Shown here: piece by piece, positions 38,326-46,850 of the stretch
Numbering within the stretch: the stretch's first letter is position 1
Layout: every line of letters starts with the position of its first letter
The notes under the pieces: model-generated
What the model was told of the DNA's origin: nothing
The model's database searches: none
Seen by the model: only the letters and a program-made list of their open reading frames with translations
NCBI GenBank assembly: GCA_963776935.1
Contig: CAVZOP010000002.1
Coordinates: 744,001-808,000 of the forward strand
Direction of reading: 5' to 3'
Length of the DNA: 64,000 nucleotides
DNA from: JALOLG01 sp963776935
GTDB taxonomy: Bacteria > Actinomycetota > Acidimicrobiia > Acidimicrobiales > Ilumatobacteraceae
Made by a program: the position numbers and the translations under genes

Positions 38326-39477
38326 ATGGATCTCGGACTCGACGACGACGAACTCTCGACCTGCGTCGCGTGTGGTCTGTGCCTCCCGCACTGCCCGACG
38401 TTCCGCGCGACCGGTGAAGAAGCGCTTTCGCCGCGGGGCCGCATCGATGCGATGCGGGCGGTGCAGTGGCGAGGCGCCGATGCCGACACCGAGTTCGTGC
38501 ACTTCATGGAGACGTGCGTGCAGTGCCGCGGGTGCGAGCCGGCCTGCCCGAGCGGTGTGCCGTTCGGGCGGCTGATGGAGCACACCCGCGAGGCGCTCGC
38601 CGAGGACCGACGCATCACGCCGCGGTGGCAGCGGATGGCGTTCGCGGTGCTCGGCCGGCACCGGACGTTGCTCGCCGGATCGACGTTGCTGGCGCTCGCC
38701 CAGCGCGTCCGGCTGGTTCCCGCCCGGCTCGGTCTGCCGCGTCTCGCGCTACGCCGGGGTTCGCGACCGCGTGACACGGGTACGGGCGCGTGGTTGTTCA
38801 CCGGTTGCGTGATGGACGCATGGCAGCGCGAGACGCACCGCGCCACCGCCGACGTCATGACGGCGGCCGGCGTGACGTACTCGGTGCCGCGTCGCGGCGG
38901 CGACTGCTGTGGCGCACTCCACGTGCACGCCGGGCTCGACGACGCGGCCCGTCGCCTCGCGACGCGCGTGATTGCGTCGATGCCGGGTAACGCTCCGATC
39001 GTCGTGAACTCGGCCGGGTGCGGCGCGGCGCTCAAGGACTACGGCCACCTCCTCGGCACCGCTGAGGGAGCCGCCTTCGCGGAACGAGTGGTCGACGTCC
39101 ACGAGTGGCTGGTGCCGAGACTCGACCGGCTCGCGGTCACCCGCCGCCACGGCGGGGTCATCGTCCAGGACCCGTGCCATCTCCGTCACGTGCAGCGTGC
39201 TCACCTGCCCGTTCGCCAGGTGCTCGCCCGCGTCGCTGACGTGGTCGAGCTCGACGACGACGGCCTGTGTTGCGGAGCCGGCGGCGCCTATTCGGCGCTG
39301 CAGCCCGAGCTCGCCGGCACGATCCGCGAACGCAAGCTCGGCGCCATCCGTCGTGCCCAACTGCGCTCGGGCGCGACGGTCGTGGCGAGCGCCAACCCGG
39401 GCTGCGCGATGCACCTCGGTGCCGCGGGTGTCACGGTGCGCCACCCGATCGACCTCGTCGCCGAGGCCATTCGATGA
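38326..39477 (+). CDS. glcF: Iron-sulfur subunit GlcF-like
   Basis: This is the electron-transfer subunit of the glycolate oxidase type. The 383 residues contain two ferredoxin-type 4Fe-4S motifs, CVACGLCLPHCP (about 15-26) and CVQCRGCEPACP (about 66-77). Two CCG (heterodisulfide-reductase-like) domains follow, with RRGGDCCGALH, NSAGCGAALKD, QDPCHLRHVQR, DGLCCGAGGAY and NPGCAMHLGA. It would pass electrons from the flavin subunits to the quinone pool. ATG 38326 fits a TACCAT -10 element; ATG 38314 would add four residues. Confidence 0.92.
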   Translation: MDLGLDDDELSTCVACGLCLPHCPTFRATGEEALSPRGRIDAMRAVQWRGADADTEFVHFMETCVQCRGCEPACPSGVPFGRLMEHTREALAEDRRITPRWQRMAFAVLGRHRTLLAGSTLLALAQRVRLVPARLGLPRLALRRGSRPRDTGTGAWLFTGCVMDAWQRETHRATADVMTAAGVTYSVPRRGGDCCGALHVHAGLDDAARRLATRVIASMPGNAPIVVNSAGCGAALKDYGHLLGTAEGAAFAERVVDVHEWLVPRLDRLAVTRRHGGVIVQDPCHLRHVQRAHLPVRQVLARVADVVELDDDGLCCGAGGAYSALQPELAGTIRERKLGAIRRAQLRSGATVVASANPGCAMHLGAAGVTVRHPIDLVAEAIR

Positions 39478-39487
39478 GATTTCGCCG

Positions 39488-39682
39488 GTGAGCCGCTTCG
39501 AGGAGCTCGCCGATCGACTGGACGCGATCGTCGCCGAGCTCGACGAGCTCGCCTTCGATCAGCTCAGCGAGGCGGTGCACGACGGAGCGACGTCGCGCCC
39601 GGACGCCGACAAGCAGCTCGTGCAGGCGAGGCGGGCGGTCGAGAAGGCCGCCCACGTATTGCGACGGATCACTCCGCCGTGA
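39488..39682 (+). CDS. Small acidic helical protein
   Basis: I do not recognise this 64-residue product. It is mostly helical and acidic (RFEELADRLDAIVAELDELA, then RRAVEKAAHVLRRI), without signal or membrane segment. GTG 39488 lies 11 bases after glcF. The 3' end overlaps the convergent LOG-family gene by 14 bases. The codon pattern and helical periodicity support a real gene. A helix-turn-helix of two amphipathic helices is the likely shape. Confidence 0.6.
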   Translation: MSRFEELADRLDAIVAELDELAFDQLSEAVHDGATSRPDADKQLVQARRAVEKAAHVLRRITPP

Positions 39683-40811
39683 GCGCGTAGTCGTTGAGGG
39701 CGTCGATCAAGGCGCGCAGATCGCCGTAGCCGTGCTTGGCGAACTTGAGCGCGATCCGGCTGAACTCGACGCGGTCGTTCTGTCGCCGCTCGATCGAGAA
39801 CGGCTCGACGCGGCGGATCTCGCCGGTCGAAACGAGGTGCCCGAACCGTTTGTTGAGCTCGGCGAGCTGGGCATCGGTCGGCGTGTGCCGGAGCCGGATC
39901 ACGAGGCTGTCGCCGATGTAGCGGATCGAGTCGAAGCTGGCGTAGAACCGCTCGATCTCCTGCACCGCCTCTTCGACGGAGTTGGTGATGCGATAGAGCG
40001 TGGTGTCGCCGGGAGCGACCAGTCCGCGAGTGACGAGCTCCTGCTCGACGAACTCGTGCACCCGCTCCCAGTAGTCATCGCCCGGGGTGTCGAGGAACAC
40101 GATCGGCACCGGCATGCCCTTGCCGGTCTGCGTCAGGGTCAGCAGCTCGAACGTCTCGTCGAGTGTGCCGAACCCACCGGGGAGGCAGATGAACGCCCGG
40201 CTCTCCTTCACGAGCATCAGCTTGCGGGTGAAGAAGTACTTCATGCTCACGTACTTCTCGTCGCCGGCGATGATCGGGTTGGCGCCTTGCTCGAACGGGA
40301 GCCGGATCGACACGCCGATGCTGTTCTCGCGGCCGGCCCCCTCCATCCCGGCCTGCATGATCCCCGGACCGGCGCCGGTGATGATCATCCATCCCTTCTC
40401 GGCGAGGCTGGCGGCGACCTTGCGCGTCTGCTCCCAGAGCGGATCGTGGTTCTTGACCCGTGCGGATCCGAAGATCGTCACCTTGGGTGCGTCGCGGTAG
40501 GGCTCGAACATCGAGAACGCGTCCCGCATCTCGGTGATGGCGGCGGCCGCGATCTTGAGGTCGAGGTGATCGGGGTGGTCGAGGATCAGCCCGAGCGTCT
40601 CGGCGAGGAACTCCTCGGCAACGCGGGCGTCGGACGGGATCCCCAACTCTTCGAGCTGGGCGCGGGCACGCGCCCGCACATCCTGGGGCAGACTGGGAGT
40701 CGTGGCGGACTCCGAGATTGCGACCGACTCGGCACCGGGCGACGTGACCGCCGCCGATGTCGGCCCAGGTGGTGTCGGTCCCGTTGGAGGCCCTGGCGGA
40801 GTCCCAGTCAT
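39669..40811 (-). CDS. LOG-family protein (TIGR00730-type Rossmann fold)
   Basis: The family includes nucleotide 5'-monophosphate nucleosidases and cytokinin riboside phosphoribohydrolases. The 380 residues have a Pro/Thr-rich lead, then VTIFGSARVKNHDPLWEQT, ITGAGPGIMQAGMEGAGR and the signature LPGGFGTLDETFELLT with the catalytic region around it. A C-terminal extension of about 110 residues is unusual for small LOG proteins and resembles the longer PpnN-like class. ATG 40811 has TAGAGT nine bases upstream. The first 110 bases overlap the divergent oxidoreductase gene head to head. Confidence 0.87.
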   Translation of the reverse strand: MTGTPPGPPTGPTPPGPTSAAVTSPGAESVAISESATTPSLPQDVRARARAQLEELGIPSDARVAEEFLAETLGLILDHPDHLDLKIAAAAITEMRDAFSMFEPYRDAPKVTIFGSARVKNHDPLWEQTRKVAASLAEKGWMIITGAGPGIMQAGMEGAGRENSIGVSIRLPFEQGANPIIAGDEKYVSMKYFFTRKLMLVKESRAFICLPGGFGTLDETFELLTLTQTGKGMPVPIVFLDTPGDDYWERVHEFVEQELVTRGLVAPGDTTLYRITNSVEEAVQEIERFYASFDSIRYIGDSLVIRLRHTPTDAQLAELNKRFGHLVSTGEIRRVEPFSIERRQNDRVEFSRIALKFAKHGYGDLRALIDALNDYALTAE

Positions 40812-42360
40812 CGCGCCCCGACTCTACGGCCAACTCTGGCGAGGGGTGGTCCTCGGTCTGTTGTCCTCGGCCGCCGGCCTCGCCGCCGCCGAGCTCGTCG
40901 TGGGCATCGTTCGCGGCAGTGCATCACCGGTCGTGCCCGTCGGCCAAGAGGTCATCGATCGTGTGTCGCCATCCGTCAAGGACTGGGCGATCGAAACGTT
41001 CGGGACGGCCGACAAGGCCGTGCTCGTCATCGGCTCGCTGATCGTGCTGGCCGTGATCGGGTCGCTCGTCGGGATCCTGACCGTGCGCGGCCACCGCAGC
41101 CAGGCCTACATCGTCGTTCTGTTCACCGGCCTGATCGGCGTGCTCGCGGTGTTGCAGCGCCCGGCGCCATCGATCGCCAAGATGGCCCCGGCGGTGATCG
41201 GTACCGCCGTGTCGATCGCCGCACTGTGGTGGTTGAGCGAACAGTTCCTCACCGCGCCGGCCCGATCCGACGCGGCGCGCGCCGAGTCCATGGGGCTCAA
41301 CAGACGCGGCTTCTTGTACGGATCGGTCGTGGTTGGCTCGGCGTCGGTGATCACGGCCGGGCTCGGGCGGGTGCTGCAGCGGCGGTTCGAGATCGACGAC
41401 GAGCGGTCCGAGATCTCGCTTCCCGAGCCGTCGTCGTCGGGCGCGACCGCTGGCGAGTTCGACTTCGGGATCGAGGGGATCAGCCCGTTCGTCACGCCCG
41501 TCGACGAGTTCTACCGGATCGATACGGCGATCGTCGTGCCCCAGGTCTCGAAGGACTCGTGGAGTCTCAAGATCGGCGGCATGGTCGACCGTGAGATCGA
41601 GTTGACGTTCGACGACCTCCTCGCCCGTGACCAGGTCGAGCGGTACGTCACGTTGTCGTGTGTGTCGAACCCGGTTGGCGGCGACCTCGTCGGCAACGGC
41701 GTCTGGCAGGGCGTGATGCTCGCCGATGTGTTGCGCGAGGCCGGGATCCAGCCGGGCGCAGAGCAGCTCGTCAGCCGGTCGGTCGACGGCTGGACGTGCG
41801 GCACGCCCGTCGCCGCGGTCATGGACGGCCGCGACGCGATGCTCGCCATCGGGCAGAACGGGCAGCCACTGCGGGCCGAGCACGGGTATCCGGTGCGGAT
41901 CGTGGTCCCCGGCCTCTACGGCTACGTGTCGGCCACCAAGTGGGTCACCGAGATCGAGCTCACCACGTGGGATGCGTTCGACGCCTACTGGGTCCCGAGA
42001 GGGTGGGCCAAGGAAGGGCCCGTCAAGACGTTGACGCGCATCGACCTCCCGCGACACAACAGCAAGCCCGCCGCTGGTCCGGTCGAGATCGGTGGCGTGG
42101 CCTGGGCCGTGCACCGCGGGATCTCGGCCGTCCAGGTGCGGATCGACGGCGGCGAGTGGGCCGACGGCGAGCTGGCCGGGGTGCCGAGCGACGACACCTG
42201 GCGCCAGTGGCGTTACGCGTGGGACGCCACCCCGGGCGAGCACGTGATCGAAGCGCGCGCGGCCGACGGTGCCGGGGTGTTGCAAGAGGAAGAGCGAATG
42301 AGCCCGGCCCCCAACGGCGCCCAGGGCTACCACCAGATTCGCGTGAAGGTCCCTCGCTAG
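40702..42360 (+). CDS. Membrane-anchored molybdopterin oxidoreductase, sulfite-oxidase fold
   Basis: The family includes sulfite oxidase and the YedY/MsrP type. The 552 residues start with several membrane helices (GVVLGLLSSAAGLAAAELVV, AVLVIGSLIVLAVIGSLVGI, YIVVLFTGLIGVLAVL, about 45-175). A Mo-binding domain outside follows, with VTLSCVSNPVGGDLVGNGVW (about 317-336) carrying the Mo-coordinating cysteine and EHGYPVRIVVPGLYGYVSATKW. A C-terminal Ig-like dimerisation domain reaches to HQIRVKVPR. The start is doubtful: GTG 40702 overlaps the divergent LOG gene; GTG 40744 is an alternative. The substrate is unknown. Confidence 0.87.
   Translation: MADSEIATDSAPGDVTAADVGPGGVGPVGGPGGVPVIAPRLYGQLWRGVVLGLLSSAAGLAAAELVVGIVRGSASPVVPVGQEVIDRVSPSVKDWAIETFGTADKAVLVIGSLIVLAVIGSLVGILTVRGHRSQAYIVVLFTGLIGVLAVLQRPAPSIAKMAPAVIGTAVSIAALWWLSEQFLTAPARSDAARAESMGLNRRGFLYGSVVVGSASVITAGLGRVLQRRFEIDDERSEISLPEPSSSGATAGEFDFGIEGISPFVTPVDEFYRIDTAIVVPQVSKDSWSLKIGGMVDREIELTFDDLLARDQVERYVTLSCVSNPVGGDLVGNGVWQGVMLADVLREAGIQPGAEQLVSRSVDGWTCGTPVAAVMDGRDAMLAIGQNGQPLRAEHGYPVRIVVPGLYGYVSATKWVTEIELTTWDAFDAYWVPRGWAKEGPVKTLTRIDLPRHNSKPAAGPVEIGGVAWAVHRGISAVQVRIDGGEWADGELAGVPSDDTWRQWRYAWDATPGEHVIEARAADGAGVLQEEERMSPAPNGAQGYHQIRVKVPR
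40821..40826 (-). promoter_or_regulatory. -10 element of the LOG-family gene (leaderless)
   Basis: Minus-strand TAGAGT is followed by nine bases and ATG 40811. It lies inside the coding sequence of the divergent oxidoreductase gene. Confidence 0.45.
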
Positions 42361-42366
42361 CCCCGG

Positions 42367-42413
42367 TTTGTGTCACCGCTACCGGCGACCTTCGCCGATG
42401 CCGGTGACACAAA
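42367..42413. terminator. Bidirectional hairpin between convergent oxidoreductase and tal
   Basis: TTTGTGTCACCG (42367-42378) and CGGTGACACAAA (42402-42413) are perfect 12-bp complements. An inner CGGCGA/TCGCCG hairpin lies in the loop. The outer arms start with TTT and end with AAA, so on both strands a short U-run ends the stem. Confidence 0.75.
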
Positions 42414-42420
42414 CAGGTGA

Positions 42421-43533
42421 TTAGGTGGTCTGCGACAGTTCGTGGGCCTTGGCGTCGAGGGCGGTGAGGAGCTCGTCGAAGCTCTTTTGGAAGCTGTCGA
42501 CGCCTTCGCGCTCGAGCTGGTCGGCGACGGCGTCCATGTCGACGCCGACGTCGGCGAGGGCGGACCACGTGGCCTCGGCCTGGTCGACGTCGGCATCGAC
42601 GCGCCTGGCCAACGTGCCGTGGTCCTCGAACGCCTCGATCGTGGCGTCGGGCAGGGTGTTCACCGTGTCGGGCCCGATCAACTCGTCGACGTAGATCGTG
42701 TCGAGGTAGGCCGGGTTCTTGGTCGACGTGCTCGCCCACAGGGGGCGCTGAACGCGGGCGCCGCGGGCCGCCAGTGCGTCCCATCGGGGGCCCGAGAACG
42801 TCGCCCGGAACTGCTTGTAGGCGAGCTTGCCTTGGGCGATGGCGGCCTTGCCGCGCAACGCCAGCGCCTCGGGTGAGCCGATTGCTTCCAGGCGTCGATC
42901 GACCTCGGTGTCGACGCGGCTGATGAAGAAGCTGGCGACACTGGCGACGCGGCCGAGATCGGCCCCGGGGGTGGCGCCGTACTCCTCGAGACCGGCGATG
43001 TAGGCGTCCATCACCGCCTGGTGCCGCTCGAGGCTGAAGATGAGCGTGACGTTGATGTTGCGGCCTTCCGCGATCATGCGCTGGATCGGGTCGACACCGG
43101 CCGCAGTGGCCGGGATCTTCACCATCAGGTTGCGTCGCTTGATCTGCTCGTGGAGGCCCCGCGCCGCAGCCTCAGTACCTGCCGAGTCGTTCGCCAGCTC
43201 GGGAGCCACTTCGACACTGGAGAATCCGTCGAGACCTTCGGTCAGGTCGTAGGTCCGCGAGAAGACGTCGCACGCGCCATGGATGTCGGCGATCACGAGC
43301 TGCCAATAGTCGTCGACGACGGGATTCTCGTCGAGCGCCAGCGCCTTGAACTGCTCGTCGTAGTCGGCCGATCCCTGGATCGCCTTCTGGAAGATGGTCG
43401 GGTTCGACGTCAGCCCGCGTATCCCGCGGTCACGCAAGGCGGCGAGTTGCCCCGATGTGAGGTAACCCCGCTTCAGATTGTCGAGCCACGGGCTCTGTCC
43501 GTGTTCTTCGCTCAGTCGCCGGAGAGGGTTCAT
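42421..43533 (-). CDS. tal: Transaldolase
   Basis: Transaldolase moves dihydroxyacetone units in the non-oxidative pentose phosphate pathway. The 370 residues match the long actinobacterial type: GIRGLTSNPTIFQKAIQGSADY, SSVEVAPELANDSAGT, the Schiff-base lysine in LMVKIPATAAGVDPIQ, and the late RPLWASTSTKNPAYLD. AAGGA precedes the ATG, which overlaps the tkt stop (ATGA), so tkt and tal are coupled. Long minus-strand frames that continue upstream of it are not part of the gene. Confidence 0.96.
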   Translation of the reverse strand: MNPLRRLSEEHGQSPWLDNLKRGYLTSGQLAALRDRGIRGLTSNPTIFQKAIQGSADYDEQFKALALDENPVVDDYWQLVIADIHGACDVFSRTYDLTEGLDGFSSVEVAPELANDSAGTEAAARGLHEQIKRRNLMVKIPATAAGVDPIQRMIAEGRNINVTLIFSLERHQAVMDAYIAGLEEYGATPGADLGRVASVASFFISRVDTEVDRRLEAIGSPEALALRGKAAIAQGKLAYKQFRATFSGPRWDALAARGARVQRPLWASTSTKNPAYLDTIYVDELIGPDTVNTLPDATIEAFEDHGTLARRVDADVDQAEATWSALADVGVDMDAVADQLEREGVDSFQKSFDELLTALDAKAHELSQTT

Positions 43534-45527
43534 GCCGGTTCCTTTCTCGCTACATCCACTGACGCTCTCACGATACGAGCGCGATCGCGCTGTCCGACCA
43601 CGTGCTCGACATTGATGCCGAGCTTGTCGAGCACCTCGGCGCCGGGCGCGCTCGCACCGAAGCGTTCGATGCCGATCGAGTCGTCGGCGTACCGGGCCCA
43701 ACCGAACGTCGTGGCCGCCTCCACCGACAGCACGGGGACGCCGGCGGGCAACATCGACCGCTGGAACGATTCGTCCTGGCGTTCGAAACGATCCCAACTC
43801 GGCAGGCTCACCACGCGGGCCGCGACCCCGTGGCCGGCGAGCCTCGCCGCGGCCTCGACGCACAGCGACACCTCGCTGCCGGTGGCGAGCAGGATGATCG
43901 CCGGTGCGGCGCCGGGCTCGTGGACGATCCCGGCGCCCCGCTCGACGGCCGAGCCGTCGGTGACCACCTTGATTCCCTGACGGCTGAGCACGAGTGCGGT
44001 CGGTCCGTCGTGCTCGACGGTGGCCTTCCACGCCGCGACAGTCTCGTTGGCGTCGGCCGGGCGGATCACCTGCAGACCGGGGATCGCCCTGATCGTGGCG
44101 ATCTGTTCGACGGGTTGGTGGGTGGGTCCGTCCTCGCCGACGCCGACCGAGTCGTGCGAGAAGACGAAGACCGCTTTCGCCCGCGATACCGACGCCAGCC
44201 GGATCGGCGGGCGCATGTAGTCGGCGAACACGAAGAACGTGCCACCCACGGGAAGGATGCCACCGTGCATCGCCATGCCGACGAGCGCCGCCCCCATCCC
44301 GTGCTCGCGCACGCCATAACGGACCTGGCGCCCGCCGGGGTCCTCGGCCGTCTGTTGCGACTGCCCGGCGAGCATCGTGCCGGTGTTGCCGGTGAGGTCG
44401 GCGGCGCCGACCACGAGACCGGGAAGCGAATCGACGGTCGCGTCGAATGCCACCTGGATCGCCTGGCGGGTCGCCTTTGACGTGCCGAGCTCGAACGTCG
44501 GGAGATCGTCGGTCCAACCGGGGATACCAGTGCCATTCCATGCCGCCTGCCACTCGGGCGTGGCGACGACGGCGGCGCTGCGTTCCATCCACGCCTTGCG
44601 GGCGGCCGCGCCGACCGTTCCGACATGGTTTCGGTAGGCGTTGACGAGCTCGGGTGGCGACCAGAACGGCTCGTCGGGGATCCCCATCACGGCCTTGGTG
44701 CGGGTCACGTCGGCGGCGTCGAACGCCAGCCCGTGGGCCTCGAAGTCGTCGGTGTGGTCGGGCGACGGGTAGCCGATGTGGCTGCGGAGGATCAACATGT
44801 GGGGCCGGGTGTCGTCGGCCTTGGCCGCCTGGAGCGCCGCGGTGAGCCCGTCGAGGTCGTCGGCCATCTCGCCGAGGTACTGCACGTCCCAGCCGTACGA
44901 CGCGAACCGCCCGGCGGTGTCGTCGCTGAACGCCAGCGACGTCGGACCGTCGATCGTGATCCGGTTGTCGTCGTAGACGCAGATCAGGCGGCCGAGCCCG
45001 AGGTGACCGGCGAGCGATGCCGCCTCGTGACTGACACCCTCCATCATGCAACCGTCGCCGGCGATGACGTACGTGTGGTGGTCGATCGCCTCCTTGCCGA
45101 ACCGGGCCCGCAGGTAGCGCTCGGCGATCGCCATGCCGACGGCGTCGCCGAAGCCCTGCCCGAGGGGGCCCGTCGTGACCTCGACGCCGGGGGTGTGGCG
45201 GGCCTCGGGGTGGCCGGGCGTCCTCGACTCGAACTCGCGGAACTGCTTCAGGTCGTCGAGCTCGAGTCCGTAGCCGGACAGGTACAGCAACGTGTACTGC
45301 AGGATCGACGCGTGGCCGTTCGACAGCACGAACCGGTCGCGATCGGGCCACTCGGGATCGGCGGGATCGTGCTTCAGGATCCGCGTGTACAGCACGTGAC
45401 CGAGCGGGGCGAGGGCCATCGCTGTTCCCTGGTGACCGCTGTTCGCCTTCAGCGGCGCGTCCATCGCCATGCCGCGGATGAGCGAGATGGCCTGCTGGGT
45501 CTGTTCGGGCGACAGCGAGGTTGGCAT
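43530..45527 (-). CDS. tkt: Transketolase
   Basis: Transketolase is a thiamine-diphosphate enzyme that works with Tal. The 665 residues have GMAMDAPLKANSGHQGTAMA, the ThDP motif VIAGDGCMMEGVSHEAASLAGHL (GDG...N type, ending LICVYDDNRITID), and the C-terminal VFSHDSVGVGEDGPTHQPVEQ and KLGINVEHVV. ATG 45527 (MPTSLSPEQTQQ) was chosen because TACAGT lies seven bases upstream; an ATG seven codons earlier would lie within that promoter. The order tkt-tal is usual in actinobacteria. Confidence 0.96.
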   Translation of the reverse strand: MPTSLSPEQTQQAISLIRGMAMDAPLKANSGHQGTAMALAPLGHVLYTRILKHDPADPEWPDRDRFVLSNGHASILQYTLLYLSGYGLELDDLKQFREFESRTPGHPEARHTPGVEVTTGPLGQGFGDAVGMAIAERYLRARFGKEAIDHHTYVIAGDGCMMEGVSHEAASLAGHLGLGRLICVYDDNRITIDGPTSLAFSDDTAGRFASYGWDVQYLGEMADDLDGLTAALQAAKADDTRPHMLILRSHIGYPSPDHTDDFEAHGLAFDAADVTRTKAVMGIPDEPFWSPPELVNAYRNHVGTVGAAARKAWMERSAAVVATPEWQAAWNGTGIPGWTDDLPTFELGTSKATRQAIQVAFDATVDSLPGLVVGAADLTGNTGTMLAGQSQQTAEDPGGRQVRYGVREHGMGAALVGMAMHGGILPVGGTFFVFADYMRPPIRLASVSRAKAVFVFSHDSVGVGEDGPTHQPVEQIATIRAIPGLQVIRPADANETVAAWKATVEHDGPTALVLSRQGIKVVTDGSAVERGAGIVHEPGAAPAIILLATGSEVSLCVEAAARLAGHGVAARVVSLPSWDRFERQDESFQRSMLPAGVPVLSVEAATTFGWARYADDSIGIERFGASAPGAEVLDKLGINVEHVVGQRDRARIVRASVDVARKEPA

Positions 45528-45534
45528 CGGCGTG

Positions 45535-45540
45535 ACTGTA
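45535..45540 (-). promoter_or_regulatory. -10 element of tkt-tal (leaderless)
   Basis: Minus-strand TACAGT is followed by seven bases (CACGCCG) and ATG 45527. Confidence 0.5.
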
Positions 45541-45571
45541 CCCGGCACCCGTCCGCTGACACCCGGGTGTG

Positions 45572-45976
45572 TCAGGCGACCGGGGGGAGCAGCGTGAACG
45601 GCACGAGGTGCCAGTCGCCGCGGTCGATCCGACAGTGGGCGAAGATCGTCCCGTAGTCGGGGAACTCGAGCTCGCCGCGCACGAGGCGGTACGTGAACTT
45701 GCCGGGCTCGACGGTGAACGGGCTGACGTTGCGGGCGACCGGCTCGGTCGCCGACTCGGGGTCACGGTCGGATCGGAAGATCACCTCGAACACGCCCTGG
45801 CCGGATTCCTCCGGTGGGCAGTAGATCAGCGCCACCAGGTGCGGGGTGAGGGTGACCGGCGCCGGTGACGGCGCCGCCATCGAGAACATCGCCCCGGTGA
45901 GGTCGATCCGCGTCGACGGACCGGGGACCTGGCGCATCTCGAAGTTCTCGACGAAGAGGGCCGACACGATGTGCAT
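45572..45976 (-). CDS. Hypothetical beta-rich protein
   Basis: I do not recognise the family with certainty; it resembles small actinobacterial beta-sandwich proteins grouped as DUF6941. The 134 residues begin MHIVSALFVENFEMRQVPGPSTRI, and alternating short strands follow (TPHLVALIYCPPEESGQGVFEVIFRS is typical), with two cysteines. It has no signal or membrane segment. ATG 45976 is preceded by AAGGA at seven bases, which can also be read as a TAAGGA -10 element. It is 31 bases from the tkt promoter region, on the same strand. Confidence 0.65.
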   Translation of the reverse strand: MHIVSALFVENFEMRQVPGPSTRIDLTGAMFSMAAPSPAPVTLTPHLVALIYCPPEESGQGVFEVIFRSDRDPESATEPVARNVSPFTVEPGKFTYRLVRGELEFPDYGTIFAHCRIDRGDWHLVPFTLLPPVA

Positions 45977-46029
45977 GCCGCGATCCTTACCGGTTCGACG
46001 CCGTCCAGCGGCACTGTCGAGCGATGCGT

Positions 46030-46761
46030 CTACTCGGCGAACACGAACCGGACGCGCCGGTTGTGGCGTCCCTTGTTCTCGACCTTGGTGATCTTGATCA
46101 ACGGTGACTCGGCGGTGTTCGAGAGATGGGTGCCGCCGCAGGCCTGGCGGTCGAGGCCGTCGATGTCGATGATGCGCAACAGCCCGTCGGGCGTCGGGGG
46201 AGGGGCGACGGACATGCTGCGCACGAGTCCCGCGACCGCATCGGCGTCGCCGACGTCGACGTACACCGATCGAACGGTGAGTCCGCGCGCGATGACGTCG
46301 TTCACGGGAGCCTCCAGGGCGCGGACGCGTTCGTTGTCGACCTCGGGTAGGTCGAAGTCCATACGACCCGTCCCGTCGCCGTTGATCTGGGCGCCGGTGA
46401 CGAGCGCGCCCGCGAACTCGTCGAACACGAACGCGTTCAGCACGTGACTCATGGTGTGGAGCGATGCGACGCGGTGGCGGTGCTCGCCGTCGACGTGCAC
46501 CTCCACGATGCCACTCGGGACGATGCCGCTCGGCTCGACATCACGGTCGAGCAGGTGCCACCACACGTCACCATCGACCTCGATGCCGGTGACGACGGCC
46601 TCACCGTCCGACCATGTGATGTGGCCGCGATCGCTCACCTGTCCGCCCCCTCCGGGGTGGAACGCCGACCTCGACAGGACGACCGCGCCGGGCCGGGTGG
46701 CCACGATCTCGGCGGCGTGGACGAGGAGGTCGGGTTGCTCGTGACAGAGGTAGATCGCCAT
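46030..46761 (-). CDS. Alanyl-tRNA editing protein, AlaX-like
   Basis: This free-standing editing domain hydrolyses Ser-tRNA(Ala) or related mischarged tRNAs. The 243 residues have an N-terminal barrel with SAFHPGGGGQVSDRG, as in AlaRS and ThrRS editing regions, and the zinc site HTMSH (about 102-106) plus CGGTH (about 208-212). There is no aminoacylation domain. ATG 46761 is used; GTG 46764 precedes it directly. TAGCCA lies seven bases upstream, a near match to the leaderless pattern. It is divergent from sodB. Confidence 0.9.
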   Translation of the reverse strand: MAIYLCHEQPDLLVHAAEIVATRPGAVVLSRSAFHPGGGGQVSDRGHITWSDGEAVVTGIEVDGDVWWHLLDRDVEPSGIVPSGIVEVHVDGEHRHRVASLHTMSHVLNAFVFDEFAGALVTGAQINGDGTGRMDFDLPEVDNERVRALEAPVNDVIARGLTVRSVYVDVGDADAVAGLVRSMSVAPPPTPDGLLRIIDIDGLDRQACGGTHLSNTAESPLIKITKVENKGRHNRRVRFVFAE

Positions 46762-46850
46762 CACGGACTGGCTAGCACGGTTTCGAGCGACTATGACAGT
46801 GGGAAGAATGCATCCCGAGCGTTCGTGACCAGCCCCTGTTGGAGGACCAC

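Noticed and set aside
42421..45765. A very long minus-strand frame (over 1100 codons) running through tkt into tal
   Set aside because: Only its last 370 codons are a real gene (tal). The upstream part is a shadow of tkt in another frame, with Arg/Pro/Gly-rich nonsense composition.
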